Of a stretch of DNA of 29,444 nt, positions 16,902 through 24,132 are shown one piece after another. Under the pieces are notes generated by a model, which had not been told where the DNA came from, made no database searches, and was given only the letters and a program-made list of their open reading frames with translations. Each line of letters opens with the position of its first letter. Position 1 is the first letter of the stretch. This DNA is from DASQWC01 sp035640475 (lineage in GTDB: Bacteria > Actinomycetota > JAICYB01), in assembly GCA_035640475.1 (NCBI GenBank), contig DASQWC010000061.1:1-29444 (forward strand), written 5' to 3'. Position numbers and translations under genes: made by a program.

Positions 16902-16907
16902 TATAGT
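16902..16907 (+). promoter_or_regulatory. Leaderless promoter -10 element (TATAGT)
   Basis: TATAGT is followed by exactly 7 nt and the GTG at 16915. The 46-bp divergent gap also holds a minus-strand TACGCT at 16878-16883. The spacing supports the GTG as both transcription and translation start. Confidence 0.6.
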
Positions 16908-16914
16908 TCTCTTC

Positions 16915-17658
16915 GTGAAGACTCTGCAAAGGCCTGCTCCCACCCCTTCGCGCGTCCGGCGGGCGCTTCGACGTCGCGCGCGCGCCGTGCGGTCGAGCCT
17001 CCAGAAAGACCTGCGCCGGTGGTGGGATGTGCGGGTCGTTCGCCGCCTGGCGTTACGCGCTCTGATCGCGCGTACGGGCAACTTCTCGGACGTGTACTGG
17101 CTCGGCCGCCCTGCCTGGCAGAACATCGCGGACATCTGGGCGCTTCAGGAGATCATCGTCGAGCGTGACGTCGATCTTGTGATCGAGTGCGGCACGAACC
17201 GCGGAGGCCTGACGTACTTCTTCGCGACACTTTTCGACCTGCGCGGGAAAGGCAACGTCATATCCGTTGACGTCGTCGATCTCGTCGACTATACGCATCC
17301 ACGCATTCAGTTCATTCACGGCTCGTCGACCGACGCGGACGTCGTCAAACAAGTGCGCGATCGCGTCGGCGAGCTCAGCCCAAACCACGTGCTCGTTCTT
17401 CTCGATAGCGACCACGCCGAGCACCACGTCCTCGGGGAGCTCCACGCCTACGCCGAACTCGTCGGAGTCGGCGACTATATGGTCGTGCAGGACGGCGTCA
17501 TCGACGAGCTCAGGATCTTCCGGGACTCTCGGCCCGGTCCCCTCGGCGCGATCAGGAAGTTCCTCGCCACCAACGACCGGTTCGAGATCGATCGCGACAA
17601 GTCGACGCGATTTCTCATCAACCACAGCCCGCTCGGCTGGTTGCGACGCGTTCGCTAG
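16915..17658 (+). CDS. CmcI-family (cephalosporin hydroxylase-like) methyltransferase
   Basis: A 247-residue protein of the CmcI/RhmT group (class I SAM fold; the family is named cephalosporin hydroxylase, but characterised relatives include rhamnosyl O-methyltransferases of mycobacterial glycolipids). IECGTNRGGLTYFFA near residue 90 is motif I, VISVDVVD the strand-2 region, VLLDSDHAEHHVLGEL a metal/SAM-contact motif, and YMVVQDGVIDEL with GPLGAIRKFLATNDRFEIDR the characteristic C-terminal block. The N-terminal 40 residues are very basic. The GTG start is supported by TATAGT 7 nt upstream. A sugar O-methyltransferase role fits the locus. The last 4 bp (CTAG) are shared with the stop of the convergent TylF-like gene. 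Confidence 0.85.
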   Translation: MKTLQRPAPTPSRVRRALRRRARAVRSSLQKDLRRWWDVRVVRRLALRALIARTGNFSDVYWLGRPAWQNIADIWALQEIIVERDVDLVIECGTNRGGLTYFFATLFDLRGKGNVISVDVVDLVDYTHPRIQFIHGSSTDADVVKQVRDRVGELSPNHVLVLLDSDHAEHHVLGELHAYAELVGVGDYMVVQDGVIDELRIFRDSRPGPLGAIRKFLATNDRFEIDRDKSTRFLINHSPLGWLRRVR

Positions 17659-18419
17659 GACTTGATCGCGATCCTGCCCGTGTAGTCGATCCGACTCAGC
17701 AGCGGAGCGGGCGACGCAGCCAAGAAGTACTCATCGACGGCGCGCCGGCAGCCGTCCCAGTGGCCGTAATCGTCGATGATCAGCACACCGCCGTGCGAAA
17801 GGCGCGGGTAGAGGAATTGCAGCTCATGCCTCGTCGACTCGTACCAGTCGGTGTCGAGACGCAGGATCGCGATCTCGGCGGGGGCGCGGCCGGGAATCGT
17901 GTCCTCGACTCGCCCCTCGATGAAATGAACCCGATCCCCCGGGTATCCGCTATCTCGCATCAGGGCCCGGACGCCGTCAAGATTGAACTTGTCGGCCCCG
18001 AAATACGTCTCCCAAGCCCGTTTGCCCTCCGTCGTCGCAGACTCCCACTCTTGCAGTGCGGGCACCGCAAAACGCGAGGTCTCGGCATCGGTCGGCTCGG
18101 TCATGCCCTCGAACGTGTCGAACAGGTACACGTCGCGATCAGCGATCCCGAGGTGCTGGAGCGCACGAAGCATGACCAAGACGGACCCGCCGCGCCAGAC
18201 ACCGCATTCGACGATCGCACCGGGAATGTCGCGCCGTACCACGTAGTCGACCGCGTCCATGTTTGCTACGAGGCGCTCGGGACTCGTCATCGAGAAGGGC
18301 TGCGCTTCCGCAATGATTGCGCGCTCTGTGTCGTCCAGTGAGGCGACGAACGACGGCTCGCTCGGCTCCGCGGCGTGCCGCGCGCTGCGTTTGCGCAGTC
18401 GGCCGATGATCGAACTCAC
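17655..18419 (-). CDS. TylF/MycF-family O-methyltransferase
   Basis: A 254-residue member of the macrocin O-methyltransferase family, metal-dependent SAM enzymes that methylate sugar hydroxyls. FSMTSPERLVANMDAVDYVV precedes motif I, IVECGVWRGGS (69-79). LFDTFEGMTEPT is the family's lid region, and LRLDTDWYESTRHEL with GGVLIIDDYGHWDG holds the acidic residues expected to bind Mg. Length matches TylF and MycF. The start is GTG 18419, preceded by a purine-rich GAGGGG. Its presence next to CmcI-like and other methyltransferases points to a multiply methylated glycan. Confidence 0.93.
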   Translation of the reverse strand: MSSIIGRLRKRSARHAAEPSEPSFVASLDDTERAIIAEAQPFSMTSPERLVANMDAVDYVVRRDIPGAIVECGVWRGGSVLVMLRALQHLGIADRDVYLFDTFEGMTEPTDAETSRFAVPALQEWESATTEGKRAWETYFGADKFNLDGVRALMRDSGYPGDRVHFIEGRVEDTIPGRAPAEIAILRLDTDWYESTRHELQFLYPRLSHGGVLIIDDYGHWDGCRRAVDEYFLAASPAPLLSRIDYTGRIAIKS

Positions 18420-18457
18420 CCCCCTCAGGGATCGGAGGAACGCGGCCTCGATGCGCG

Positions 18458-18464
18458 TATCCTA
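18458..18464. promoter_or_regulatory. Symmetric TANNNTA element, possible shared bidirectional -10
   Basis: TATCCTA reads TATCCT on the plus strand and TAGGAT on the minus strand. On the plus side it ends about 10 nt before the sulfatase-like GTG (18474). On the minus side the leader would be about 40 nt to the GTG at 18419 and would contain a GAGGGG ribosome-site-like stretch. It is located in a 54-bp divergent gap. Confidence 0.35.
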
Positions 18465-18473
18465 TCGCTCGCC

Positions 18474-19910
18474 GTGCCCCGCGCTGTAGATCGTCCCAAC
18501 ATCATCGTCGTCGTGTTCGACACGGCGCGTGCCGACGCCTTCGAGCCGCACGGTGCACCTGCGGGCTCGACGCCCATGTTCGCGCAGCTTGCGTCTTCCG
18601 GTGCGCTTCACCGCAAGGCGATTGCGCCGTGCAACTGGACGATGCCGTCGCACGTTTCTATGTTCTCCGGCCTGCTCCCGCGGACGGCCGGTCTGTCGAT
18701 GCTCCCACACGGGGAACGAGCAAACTGCAGGATCGTGATGGAAGCGCATCGCGACCGCTGGCTTCCCGTCGTGCTCGGCAGAGCCGGTTACCACACAGCC
18801 GCGGCCACAACGAACGCATGGGTGTCGAACCAGATTGGATTCGACCTCGGCTTCGACGAGTTCCGGAACCTCGTGGGCAAGCGCGTGAACCGAATGGCCG
18901 ACCCATCACTCAAGGCAAGCTTCCGCTGGTACGCGCACGCGTTCCTCGCACGCGTCGACAACGGACTGAGCGTCGTCGAACGGCGCATGAACGATTGGAT
19001 CTCGCAAACGCCGCGCCCCTTCTTCTGGTTCGTCAACCTGATCGAGTGCCACTCGCCGTATCTTCCGCCGCGGCCCTACAACGATCTCGGCCCACTGAGA
19101 CGATTGCTCGCCGGCCGCGATGCACGCCGGTATCAGACACTCGAAGGCGTCTGGAAGGCGTGCGCAACCGAGACCCCTCCCCCGCGTCCATCACTCGAGC
19201 GCATGCGGCGTTTGTATGACCGGTCCATCCGAATGATGGACGACTGGCTCGCCCGCTTGTGCGAACGACTGGATGCTGCGGGCTTGCTCGACGACACGCT
19301 GCTCGTCGTGACTTCCGATCACGGCGAGAACTTCGGCGAGGGTCACCTCTTCGGCCACGCGGTGTCGCTCGACGACCGCCTCCTGCACGTCCCGCTCGTC
19401 TTCGCCGGGCCGGGCGCCGCCCAAGCGCCGGAGGGCGTCTCGTCCCTCGCGGCGCTTCCCGCCTACATTGCACGGGCCGTGGGTCTCGACGATCACCCGT
19501 GGTCCGACCCAGACGAAGGCATCGCCGTTGCTCAGTACGACCTCACTCCGAGTCCCGACGATCCACGACTCGCGATGATTCGCCAATGGCGTCCGACCGA
19601 TGAAGGCTATCGGCGCTTCGCGTATGCCGGCACGGCCGCCACAGACGGCCGCTACAAGCTCGTAACGCTCGGCGATGCCGAGCGTCTGTACGACGTCGAA
19701 GCAGACCCGCACGAGATCGCGCCGATGAGGGCCGACGCCGGTCCCGCCGACGTCGTCGAACGGCTCCGACGCGCGCTCAGCCGATCGGGCGAGACGGAGT
19801 GGACGCCCGACGTCGAGGCATTGCGCGCCGCCGGCCCCGAGCAGCCCGAGCCGAGTCCGGACGAAGTCAAGGAGCTAGAGGATCGGATGCGGCTTCTCGG
19901 TTACTTGTAG
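18474..19910 (+). CDS. Sulfatase-fold (alkaline phosphatase superfamily) protein with Thr nucleophile position
   Basis: A 478-residue protein with sulfatase architecture. NIIVVVFDTARAD supplies metal ligand D16 (residues 9-21), the nucleophile loop is NWT56-MPSH60-VSMFSG, and TSDHGENFGEGHLFGH carries the second metal pair D282-H283. LHVPLVFAGPG and a C-terminal EAEPLYD-like segment (LYDVEADPHE) match the fold. Classical sulfatases need C/S-x-P-x-R with Cys or Ser converted to formylglycine; here that position is Thr and the Arg is His, as in many sulfatase-like proteins of unknown activity. C53 is three residues off and outside the motif. There is no signal peptide. It may be a phospho- or sulfo-hydrolase or transferase acting in the cytoplasm. 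The start is GTG 18474. The 3' end overlaps wzt by 44 bp. Confidence 0.85.
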   Translation: MPRAVDRPNIIVVVFDTARADAFEPHGAPAGSTPMFAQLASSGALHRKAIAPCNWTMPSHVSMFSGLLPRTAGLSMLPHGERANCRIVMEAHRDRWLPVVLGRAGYHTAAATTNAWVSNQIGFDLGFDEFRNLVGKRVNRMADPSLKASFRWYAHAFLARVDNGLSVVERRMNDWISQTPRPFFWFVNLIECHSPYLPPRPYNDLGPLRRLLAGRDARRYQTLEGVWKACATETPPPRPSLERMRRLYDRSIRMMDDWLARLCERLDAAGLLDDTLLVVTSDHGENFGEGHLFGHAVSLDDRLLHVPLVFAGPGAAQAPEGVSSLAALPAYIARAVGLDDHPWSDPDEGIAVAQYDLTPSPDDPRLAMIRQWRPTDEGYRRFAYAGTAATDGRYKLVTLGDAERLYDVEADPHEIAPMRADAGPADVVERLRRALSRSGETEWTPDVEALRAAGPEQPEPSPDEVKELEDRMRLLGYL

Positions 19911-21138
19911 TCGGCACATCGTCGGTGTGGTGCGCCGAGAACCGGGCGCCGAGATCGGCCACGCCGCGCCTGGTCGGACCGGACACGTAGAACGGCTTCG
20001 CCGGCGCTCTCACGTGATCGATGCGGTCTGGTGAGGATTCGTCGGCCCCCCGCCAGCCCACCCAGCAACCGAGGGTGTAGGTCCCCGTGACGACGTGCAG
20101 GCCGATGTCCACGTCGAAATATGCGCGCGCGCCCGCGTCGAAGTGACCGGTCGGCGTCCCGAACGAGCTGCTCGCATACACGAGCTGGTTGGCGTTGTTC
20201 GTCACCCACAGCCCGGCCATGGGGTCGGTCAACGCGCGCCGGAAACGGACGCCGACACGTGCCGACATCCGCGCGCCCGTCTCGAAGCTCGCCGTGGGGG
20301 TGCCGTCCTCATCCAGGAGCTCGATATCGAGAACCTCAAGCGGTGCGTCCGCATCGGCCGTCGGGCCACCTTCCATGCCCTGCGCCGCCTGATCCCACGT
20401 GACGCGCAACAGATCGTGGAACTTGCCGATCGCTTCGCCGGCATCACCTTCGAAATACGGCGTTCCCTGGTTGAGAACGAGCACTCTCGAGCACACCCGC
20501 CTGATCGCATCGAGGTTGTGGCTGACGACGAGAATCGTCGCCCCATTCTTTTGAAGTTCGATCATTCGGTCGAACGAGCGCATCTGGAACGACACGTCGC
20601 CCACGGCGAGGATCTCGTCGACCAGCAAGACGTCCGGCCTCGAGGCAACCGCGACCGAGAAGCCCAGCCGCGCCTGCATGCCGGACGAATAGAACTTGAC
20701 CGGCGTATCGATGAACTCGGCGAGCTCGGCGAAATCAACGATGTCGTCGAACTCCTTGTCGATCTCGCGCTCGGTCAGGCCAAGGATCGTCGCGTTGATG
20801 TACACGTTCTCCCGGCCTGTGAGCTCGTCGTGAAACCCGACACCGAGACGGAGGAGCGGCGCGACCCGGCCGCGCACGGTGACGACGCCCTCTGTGGGTG
20901 CGGTGACACCCGCCAGCATGGCGAGCATCGTCGATTTCCCGGCACCGTTGCGACCGATGACACCGACGGCTTCACCGCGCTCGACCCCCAGATGGACGTG
21001 CCGCAACGCCCACAACACGCTGCGGCGGTTCCGCCAGCGCCGGCGCACGAGACCCGAGACGAGCGTCGGGACGTCGTCGTACTTCACGTAGCGCTTGCCG
21101 ACGTCGGCGAGCGAGACGATCGGTCCGCCGGTTGTCAT
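19867..21138 (-). CDS. wzt: Polysaccharide ABC exporter ATPase with C-terminal Wzt-like domain
   Basis: A 423-residue ATPase of the ABC-2 polysaccharide export class. Walker A is GRNGAGKST at 62-70, the signature is YSSGMQARLGFS at 150-161, Walker B includes D174-E175 in LLVDEILAVGD, and VSHNLD is the switch His. Residues 1-250 are the ABC domain. Residues of about 265-400 form a beta-rich extension (EVLDIELLDEDG, GLWVTNNANQLVYA, GTYTLGCWV) like the Wzt C-terminal domain, which in Gram-negative O-antigen systems binds the finished chain end. Such recognition often reads methylated or otherwise capped termini, which fits the many methyltransferases here. The start is ATG 21138, overlapping the permease stop (ATGA). 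The C-terminal tail overlaps the sulfatase-like gene. Confidence 0.93.
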   Translation of the reverse strand: MTTGGPIVSLADVGKRYVKYDDVPTLVSGLVRRRWRNRRSVLWALRHVHLGVERGEAVGVIGRNGAGKSTMLAMLAGVTAPTEGVVTVRGRVAPLLRLGVGFHDELTGRENVYINATILGLTEREIDKEFDDIVDFAELAEFIDTPVKFYSSGMQARLGFSVAVASRPDVLLVDEILAVGDVSFQMRSFDRMIELQKNGATILVVSHNLDAIRRVCSRVLVLNQGTPYFEGDAGEAIGKFHDLLRVTWDQAAQGMEGGPTADADAPLEVLDIELLDEDGTPTASFETGARMSARVGVRFRRALTDPMAGLWVTNNANQLVYASSSFGTPTGHFDAGARAYFDVDIGLHVVTGTYTLGCWVGWRGADESSPDRIDHVRAPAKPFYVSGPTRRGVADLGARFSAHHTDDVPTTSNREAASDPLAP

Positions 21139-21965
21139 AGCAGGTCCGTGAACACGCGATCGAAGCGCCGGTAGAGGAAGACGGAGGCGACCAGCAGCCC
21201 GGCGATCCACGCGCTGCTATAGCCGACGAGCTGCCAGTCGGGAGCGGTCTGAATGATCGCCGACCGGAACAACGAGACCATTCCGGTCGCCGGATTGATT
21301 CGCATCAGCGTACGCAGCGGACCTTCGGGCACGAGCGAGATCGGATAGAAGACGGCCGAGCCCCAAAACCATGCTTGCGCAACGGCCGTGACGATGAAGT
21401 TGACGTCACGGAAGTAGACTTGCATCGCGGCGAACACGAGAGCGAAGGCCGCAGCAAGTCCGATCATCAGACCGACCGCCGGCACGAGAAGGACGATCGA
21501 CGTCCCGATCCCCACGCCGAACAAGAGTGCGGCAGCGATGACCACCAGCAGGCGCAGACCGAATCCGTAGAAGTTGCTTCGGACGACGACCAAGGGAAGG
21601 ATCGCGCGCGGAAAGTACACCTTGGCGGCGAGCCCGCTCGCCCCGGTGATCGCCGTGACGGCCGCCGTTATCGTCATCGAGAAGAACAGCCACGGCAGCA
21701 ATCCCGACAGCATGAACACCGGATAGCTCGTCTTGACTTGCACGCGAACGATTCGCGAAAAGACGATCGATAACACCGTCGCTTGGATGAGGGGGACGGC
21801 GACGACCCAGACGAGGCCGAATGTCGCTCGCCGGTAACGCACATGGAAGTCGCGGCGCGCCAGCAAGCGGATAAGCGCTCGTTTCTCCCAGAGATCGGCA
21901 ATGAGCGTGCGAAGAGGCGTCGTGGTTCCTCGCAACTCGAAACCTTCGGCCTTTGCCGCTTGCAT
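21135..21965 (-). CDS. wzm: Polysaccharide ABC exporter permease (ABC-2 type)
   Basis: A 276-residue integral membrane protein forming the channel that exports the lipid-linked glycan with the adjacent Wzt. RRDFHVRYRRATFGLVW is the typical N-terminal interface, followed by six hydrophobic segments (for example VVAVPLIQATVLSIVFS, LLPWLFFSMTITAAV, LLVVIAAALLFGVGIG, FALVFAAMQVYFRDV, and a final GLLVASVFLYRRF). YFRDVNFIVTAVAQAWFWGSAVFYP is the hallmark of this permease family. The start is taken as ATG 21965 (MQAAKAEGF); a TTG at 21989 would add eight residues. The gene overlaps wzt by 4 nt and starts a two-gene operon divergent from the short sulfatase-fold gene. Confidence 0.93.
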   Translation of the reverse strand: MQAAKAEGFELRGTTTPLRTLIADLWEKRALIRLLARRDFHVRYRRATFGLVWVVAVPLIQATVLSIVFSRIVRVQVKTSYPVFMLSGLLPWLFFSMTITAAVTAITGASGLAAKVYFPRAILPLVVVRSNFYGFGLRLLVVIAAALLFGVGIGTSIVLLVPAVGLMIGLAAAFALVFAAMQVYFRDVNFIVTAVAQAWFWGSAVFYPISLVPEGPLRTLMRINPATGMVSLFRSAIIQTAPDWQLVGYSSAWIAGLLVASVFLYRRFDRVFTDLL

Positions 21966-22012
21966 CGTTGGAAGTAGCTTCAAGAGCAACCGGGGTGAGA
22001 CGAGCGCAATGG

Positions 22013-22018
22013 CATAAT
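22013..22018 (+). promoter_or_regulatory. Leaderless promoter -10 element (CATAAT)
   Basis: CATAAT is followed by exactly 7 nt and then ATG 22026. It overlaps an alternative in-frame ATG at 22017, which would therefore be upstream of the transcript. It decides the start of the next gene. Confidence 0.55.
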
Positions 22019-22025
22019 GCCGAAC

Positions 22026-22871
22026 ATGTTACGACGCGCCGATGCGCGACACTTTCTTCTTATCGTGCTCGACAGTCTGCGTTACGACTCGTGGCTGGCG
22101 GCCGAGCCAAAGCTCATGTCCCGCATCGGTGACGTCGAGCGCCGCTGGGCGTATGCGTCGTGGACGGCACCCTCGCACTACAACATGCTGATGGGACTCC
22201 TTCCGCATGCGAGTCCTACGCATGTCTATGCCTCCGAGTACTACAAGCGCGATTTTCTTCGCTACAGCGAACGCCTGGGTGTCGAAGGTATTGAGTTTCG
22301 GAAGCTCCTGCCGTCGATCTTCCTGCCGACGTTCTTGCGTGAGACCTTCGGCTACAAGACCCACGCCATGGTGTCCATGCCGGTCCTCAACCAGCACACA
22401 CCGTTGAACCGCGACTTTGATACCTACGAGCTCATGCCGCAACACAACGACATGGCAGCAATGTTCGACAGGCTGAGCTTCGACGACGGACCCTCGTTCC
22501 ATCTATTGAACGTCGGCGAGACCCACTACCCGTACGCGCTTCCCGACGAGGATCCGGCGTCCTGGCCACGCATCTCCGGAGCGCACGGCGTGTTGCGCTC
22601 GCTCGAGGAAGAGGCGGCGGCGGGTGCGCTCAACGAGCCGCCCTTCTTCGACGACGATGCGCTCGAGAACCTCAGAGAACGTCAAGTCCGCGCGACGAAG
22701 TACGTCGACGGCCTGTTCGAGAAACTCTTCGATCTCGTGCCTGCCAATACATGGCTCGTGGTGACATCCGATCACGGCGAGCTCTTCGGAGAAGACGGAT
22801 ACTTCGGGCACGGCCCGATCGCCCATCCCAAGGTGCTCGAGGTGCCGTATGTCGAAGGTGTCCGGCCCTAG
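22026..22871 (+). CDS. Short sulfatase/metalloenzyme-fold protein
   Basis: A 281-residue protein of the alkaline phosphatase superfamily. FLLIVLDSLRYDSW gives metal ligand D16, ASWT47-APSH51-YNMLMG is the nucleophile loop, LLNVGETHYPYALP is a mid-domain motif, and VTSDHGELFGEDGYFGHGP gives D249-H250. As in the 478-residue protein at 18474, Thr replaces the formylglycine-forming Cys/Ser and His replaces Arg. It ends at once after HPKVLEVPYVEGVRP, much shorter than true sulfatases (450-550); the ending looks natural rather than truncated because all metal motifs are kept. There is no signal peptide. The start ATG 22026 is chosen on the CATAAT spacing; ATG 22017 adds three residues. It overlaps the following GT4 by 23 nt. 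Confidence 0.75.
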   Translation: MLRRADARHFLLIVLDSLRYDSWLAAEPKLMSRIGDVERRWAYASWTAPSHYNMLMGLLPHASPTHVYASEYYKRDFLRYSERLGVEGIEFRKLLPSIFLPTFLRETFGYKTHAMVSMPVLNQHTPLNRDFDTYELMPQHNDMAAMFDRLSFDDGPSFHLLNVGETHYPYALPDEDPASWPRISGAHGVLRSLEEEAAAGALNEPPFFDDDALENLRERQVRATKYVDGLFEKLFDLVPANTWLVVTSDHGELFGEDGYFGHGPIAHPKVLEVPYVEGVRP

Positions 22872-24132
22872 CATCCTGCGGATCCTCGTCCTCACGCAGA
22901 TGTATCCGCCCCACCATCACGGCGGATACGAAGTCCTGTGCCGCGACGTGGTCGAGCGCTGGCGTGAGTGCGGCCATGACGTCGAGGTGTTGACGACTCG
23001 TTACCGGCTCCCCAGCGCCGCTGATTCGGCCGACGAACGCGTCCGGCGGGTGCTCGGTTTCTACTGGGACGACTATCGCATCCTGTCGCCGAGCCTGCGG
23101 GCGAGGCTGGCGATCGAGCGCGGCAACCAGCGCGCGCTGAACGCCGCAATCGACGAACTGCGACCAGACGTCGTCTCCGTCTGGCACATGGGAGCCATGT
23201 CCTTTGGTCTGCTGCAGACCATCGTCGACCGCAACGTGCCGATCGTGTGCGTCGTCGGTGACGATTGGTTCGTCTACGGACCGACGATCGACGCGTGGTC
23301 GAAGCTGTTCATCGGACGGCCGACGCTCGGTCGCGTCGTTCGTCGAGCGACCGGCCTGCCGACGGCATTCCAACCGGGCCCGGACGACATGGTCGCCTGC
23401 TTCGCGTCCGAATACTTGCGCCGCCGAGCGCTCGAGATGTCATCGATACCGTTGCATCGCACCTCGGTCGTCCCCCACGGCATCGACCTTTCGATGTTCG
23501 AGCCTGAGACGCGTACGCGACGGTGGTCGTGGCGTCTGCTCTGCGTCGGGCGTGTTGAGGAGCGCAAGGGCGCGCACGTTGCCGTTGAGGGTCTCGCGCT
23601 GCTGCCGGCCGAGGCGACGTTGGACATCGTCGGCGCACCGGACGATCGATATGCCGAGCGGCTCGTGCGGACGGCGCACTCACTTGGAGTAGCCGGACGC
23701 GTCACGTTCGCCCGAGCGGTTCCGCGCGATCGGCTGGCCGAGCACTACCGGTCCGCCGACGCGTTCTTGTTCCCCGTGGTCTGGGACGAGCCGTTCGGCC
23801 TCGTGCCGCTCGAGGCGATGGCGTGCGGGACGCCGGTGATCGCGACGGGGACGGGCGGGTCGGCCGAATTCCTCGTCGACGGCGAGAACTGCTTGCTCGT
23901 CTCGCGCGGCGATGCCGCCGCGCTCGCCGGAGCCGTGAGCCGGCTGGCCGGCGATGCCACGCTGCGCGACAGGCTCGTCCGCGGCGGACGCGCAACGGCC
24001 GAGCGTCTCGGCGTCGACCGGCTGGCCGACGCGCTGGACGAGTGGGACCGATCGGCTGCGAACCGGTTTCGCGACGCGCCGCTCAGCGGTCCAGCGCCGG
24101 CCTCGGCCAGCGAGCCCGATTCAAACGCGTAA
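22849..24132 (+). CDS. Glycosyltransferase family 4
   Basis: A 427-residue GT-B enzyme. ILVLTQMYPPHHHGGYEVLC is the GT4 opening with a G-G-Y-E donor loop. LLCVGRVEERKGAHVAVEGL, VTFARAVPRDRLAEHYRSAD and DEPFGLVPLEAMACGTPVIATGTGG hold the second-domain motifs, with E314 and E322 as the EX7E pair. ATG 22849 is preceded by GAGGTG (22839-22844), one of the few good Shine-Dalgarno sequences here, and lies inside the 3' end of the preceding gene, so the two are co-transcribed. A GTG at 22858 is the alternative. The 3' end overlaps the convergent methyltransferase by 50 bp. Confidence 0.92.
   Translation: MSKVSGPSILRILVLTQMYPPHHHGGYEVLCRDVVERWRECGHDVEVLTTRYRLPSAADSADERVRRVLGFYWDDYRILSPSLRARLAIERGNQRALNAAIDELRPDVVSVWHMGAMSFGLLQTIVDRNVPIVCVVGDDWFVYGPTIDAWSKLFIGRPTLGRVVRRATGLPTAFQPGPDDMVACFASEYLRRRALEMSSIPLHRTSVVPHGIDLSMFEPETRTRRWSWRLLCVGRVEERKGAHVAVEGLALLPAEATLDIVGAPDDRYAERLVRTAHSLGVAGRVTFARAVPRDRLAEHYRSADAFLFPVVWDEPFGLVPLEAMACGTPVIATGTGGSAEFLVDGENCLLVSRGDAAALAGAVSRLAGDATLRDRLVRGGRATAERLGVDRLADALDEWDRSAANRFRDAPLSGPAPASASEPDSNA

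Noticed and set aside
18630..18634. C53 of the large sulfatase-fold protein as formylglycine cysteine
   Set aside because: It is followed by N-W-T-M, not x-P-x-R. The loop alignment puts T56 at the nucleophile position.
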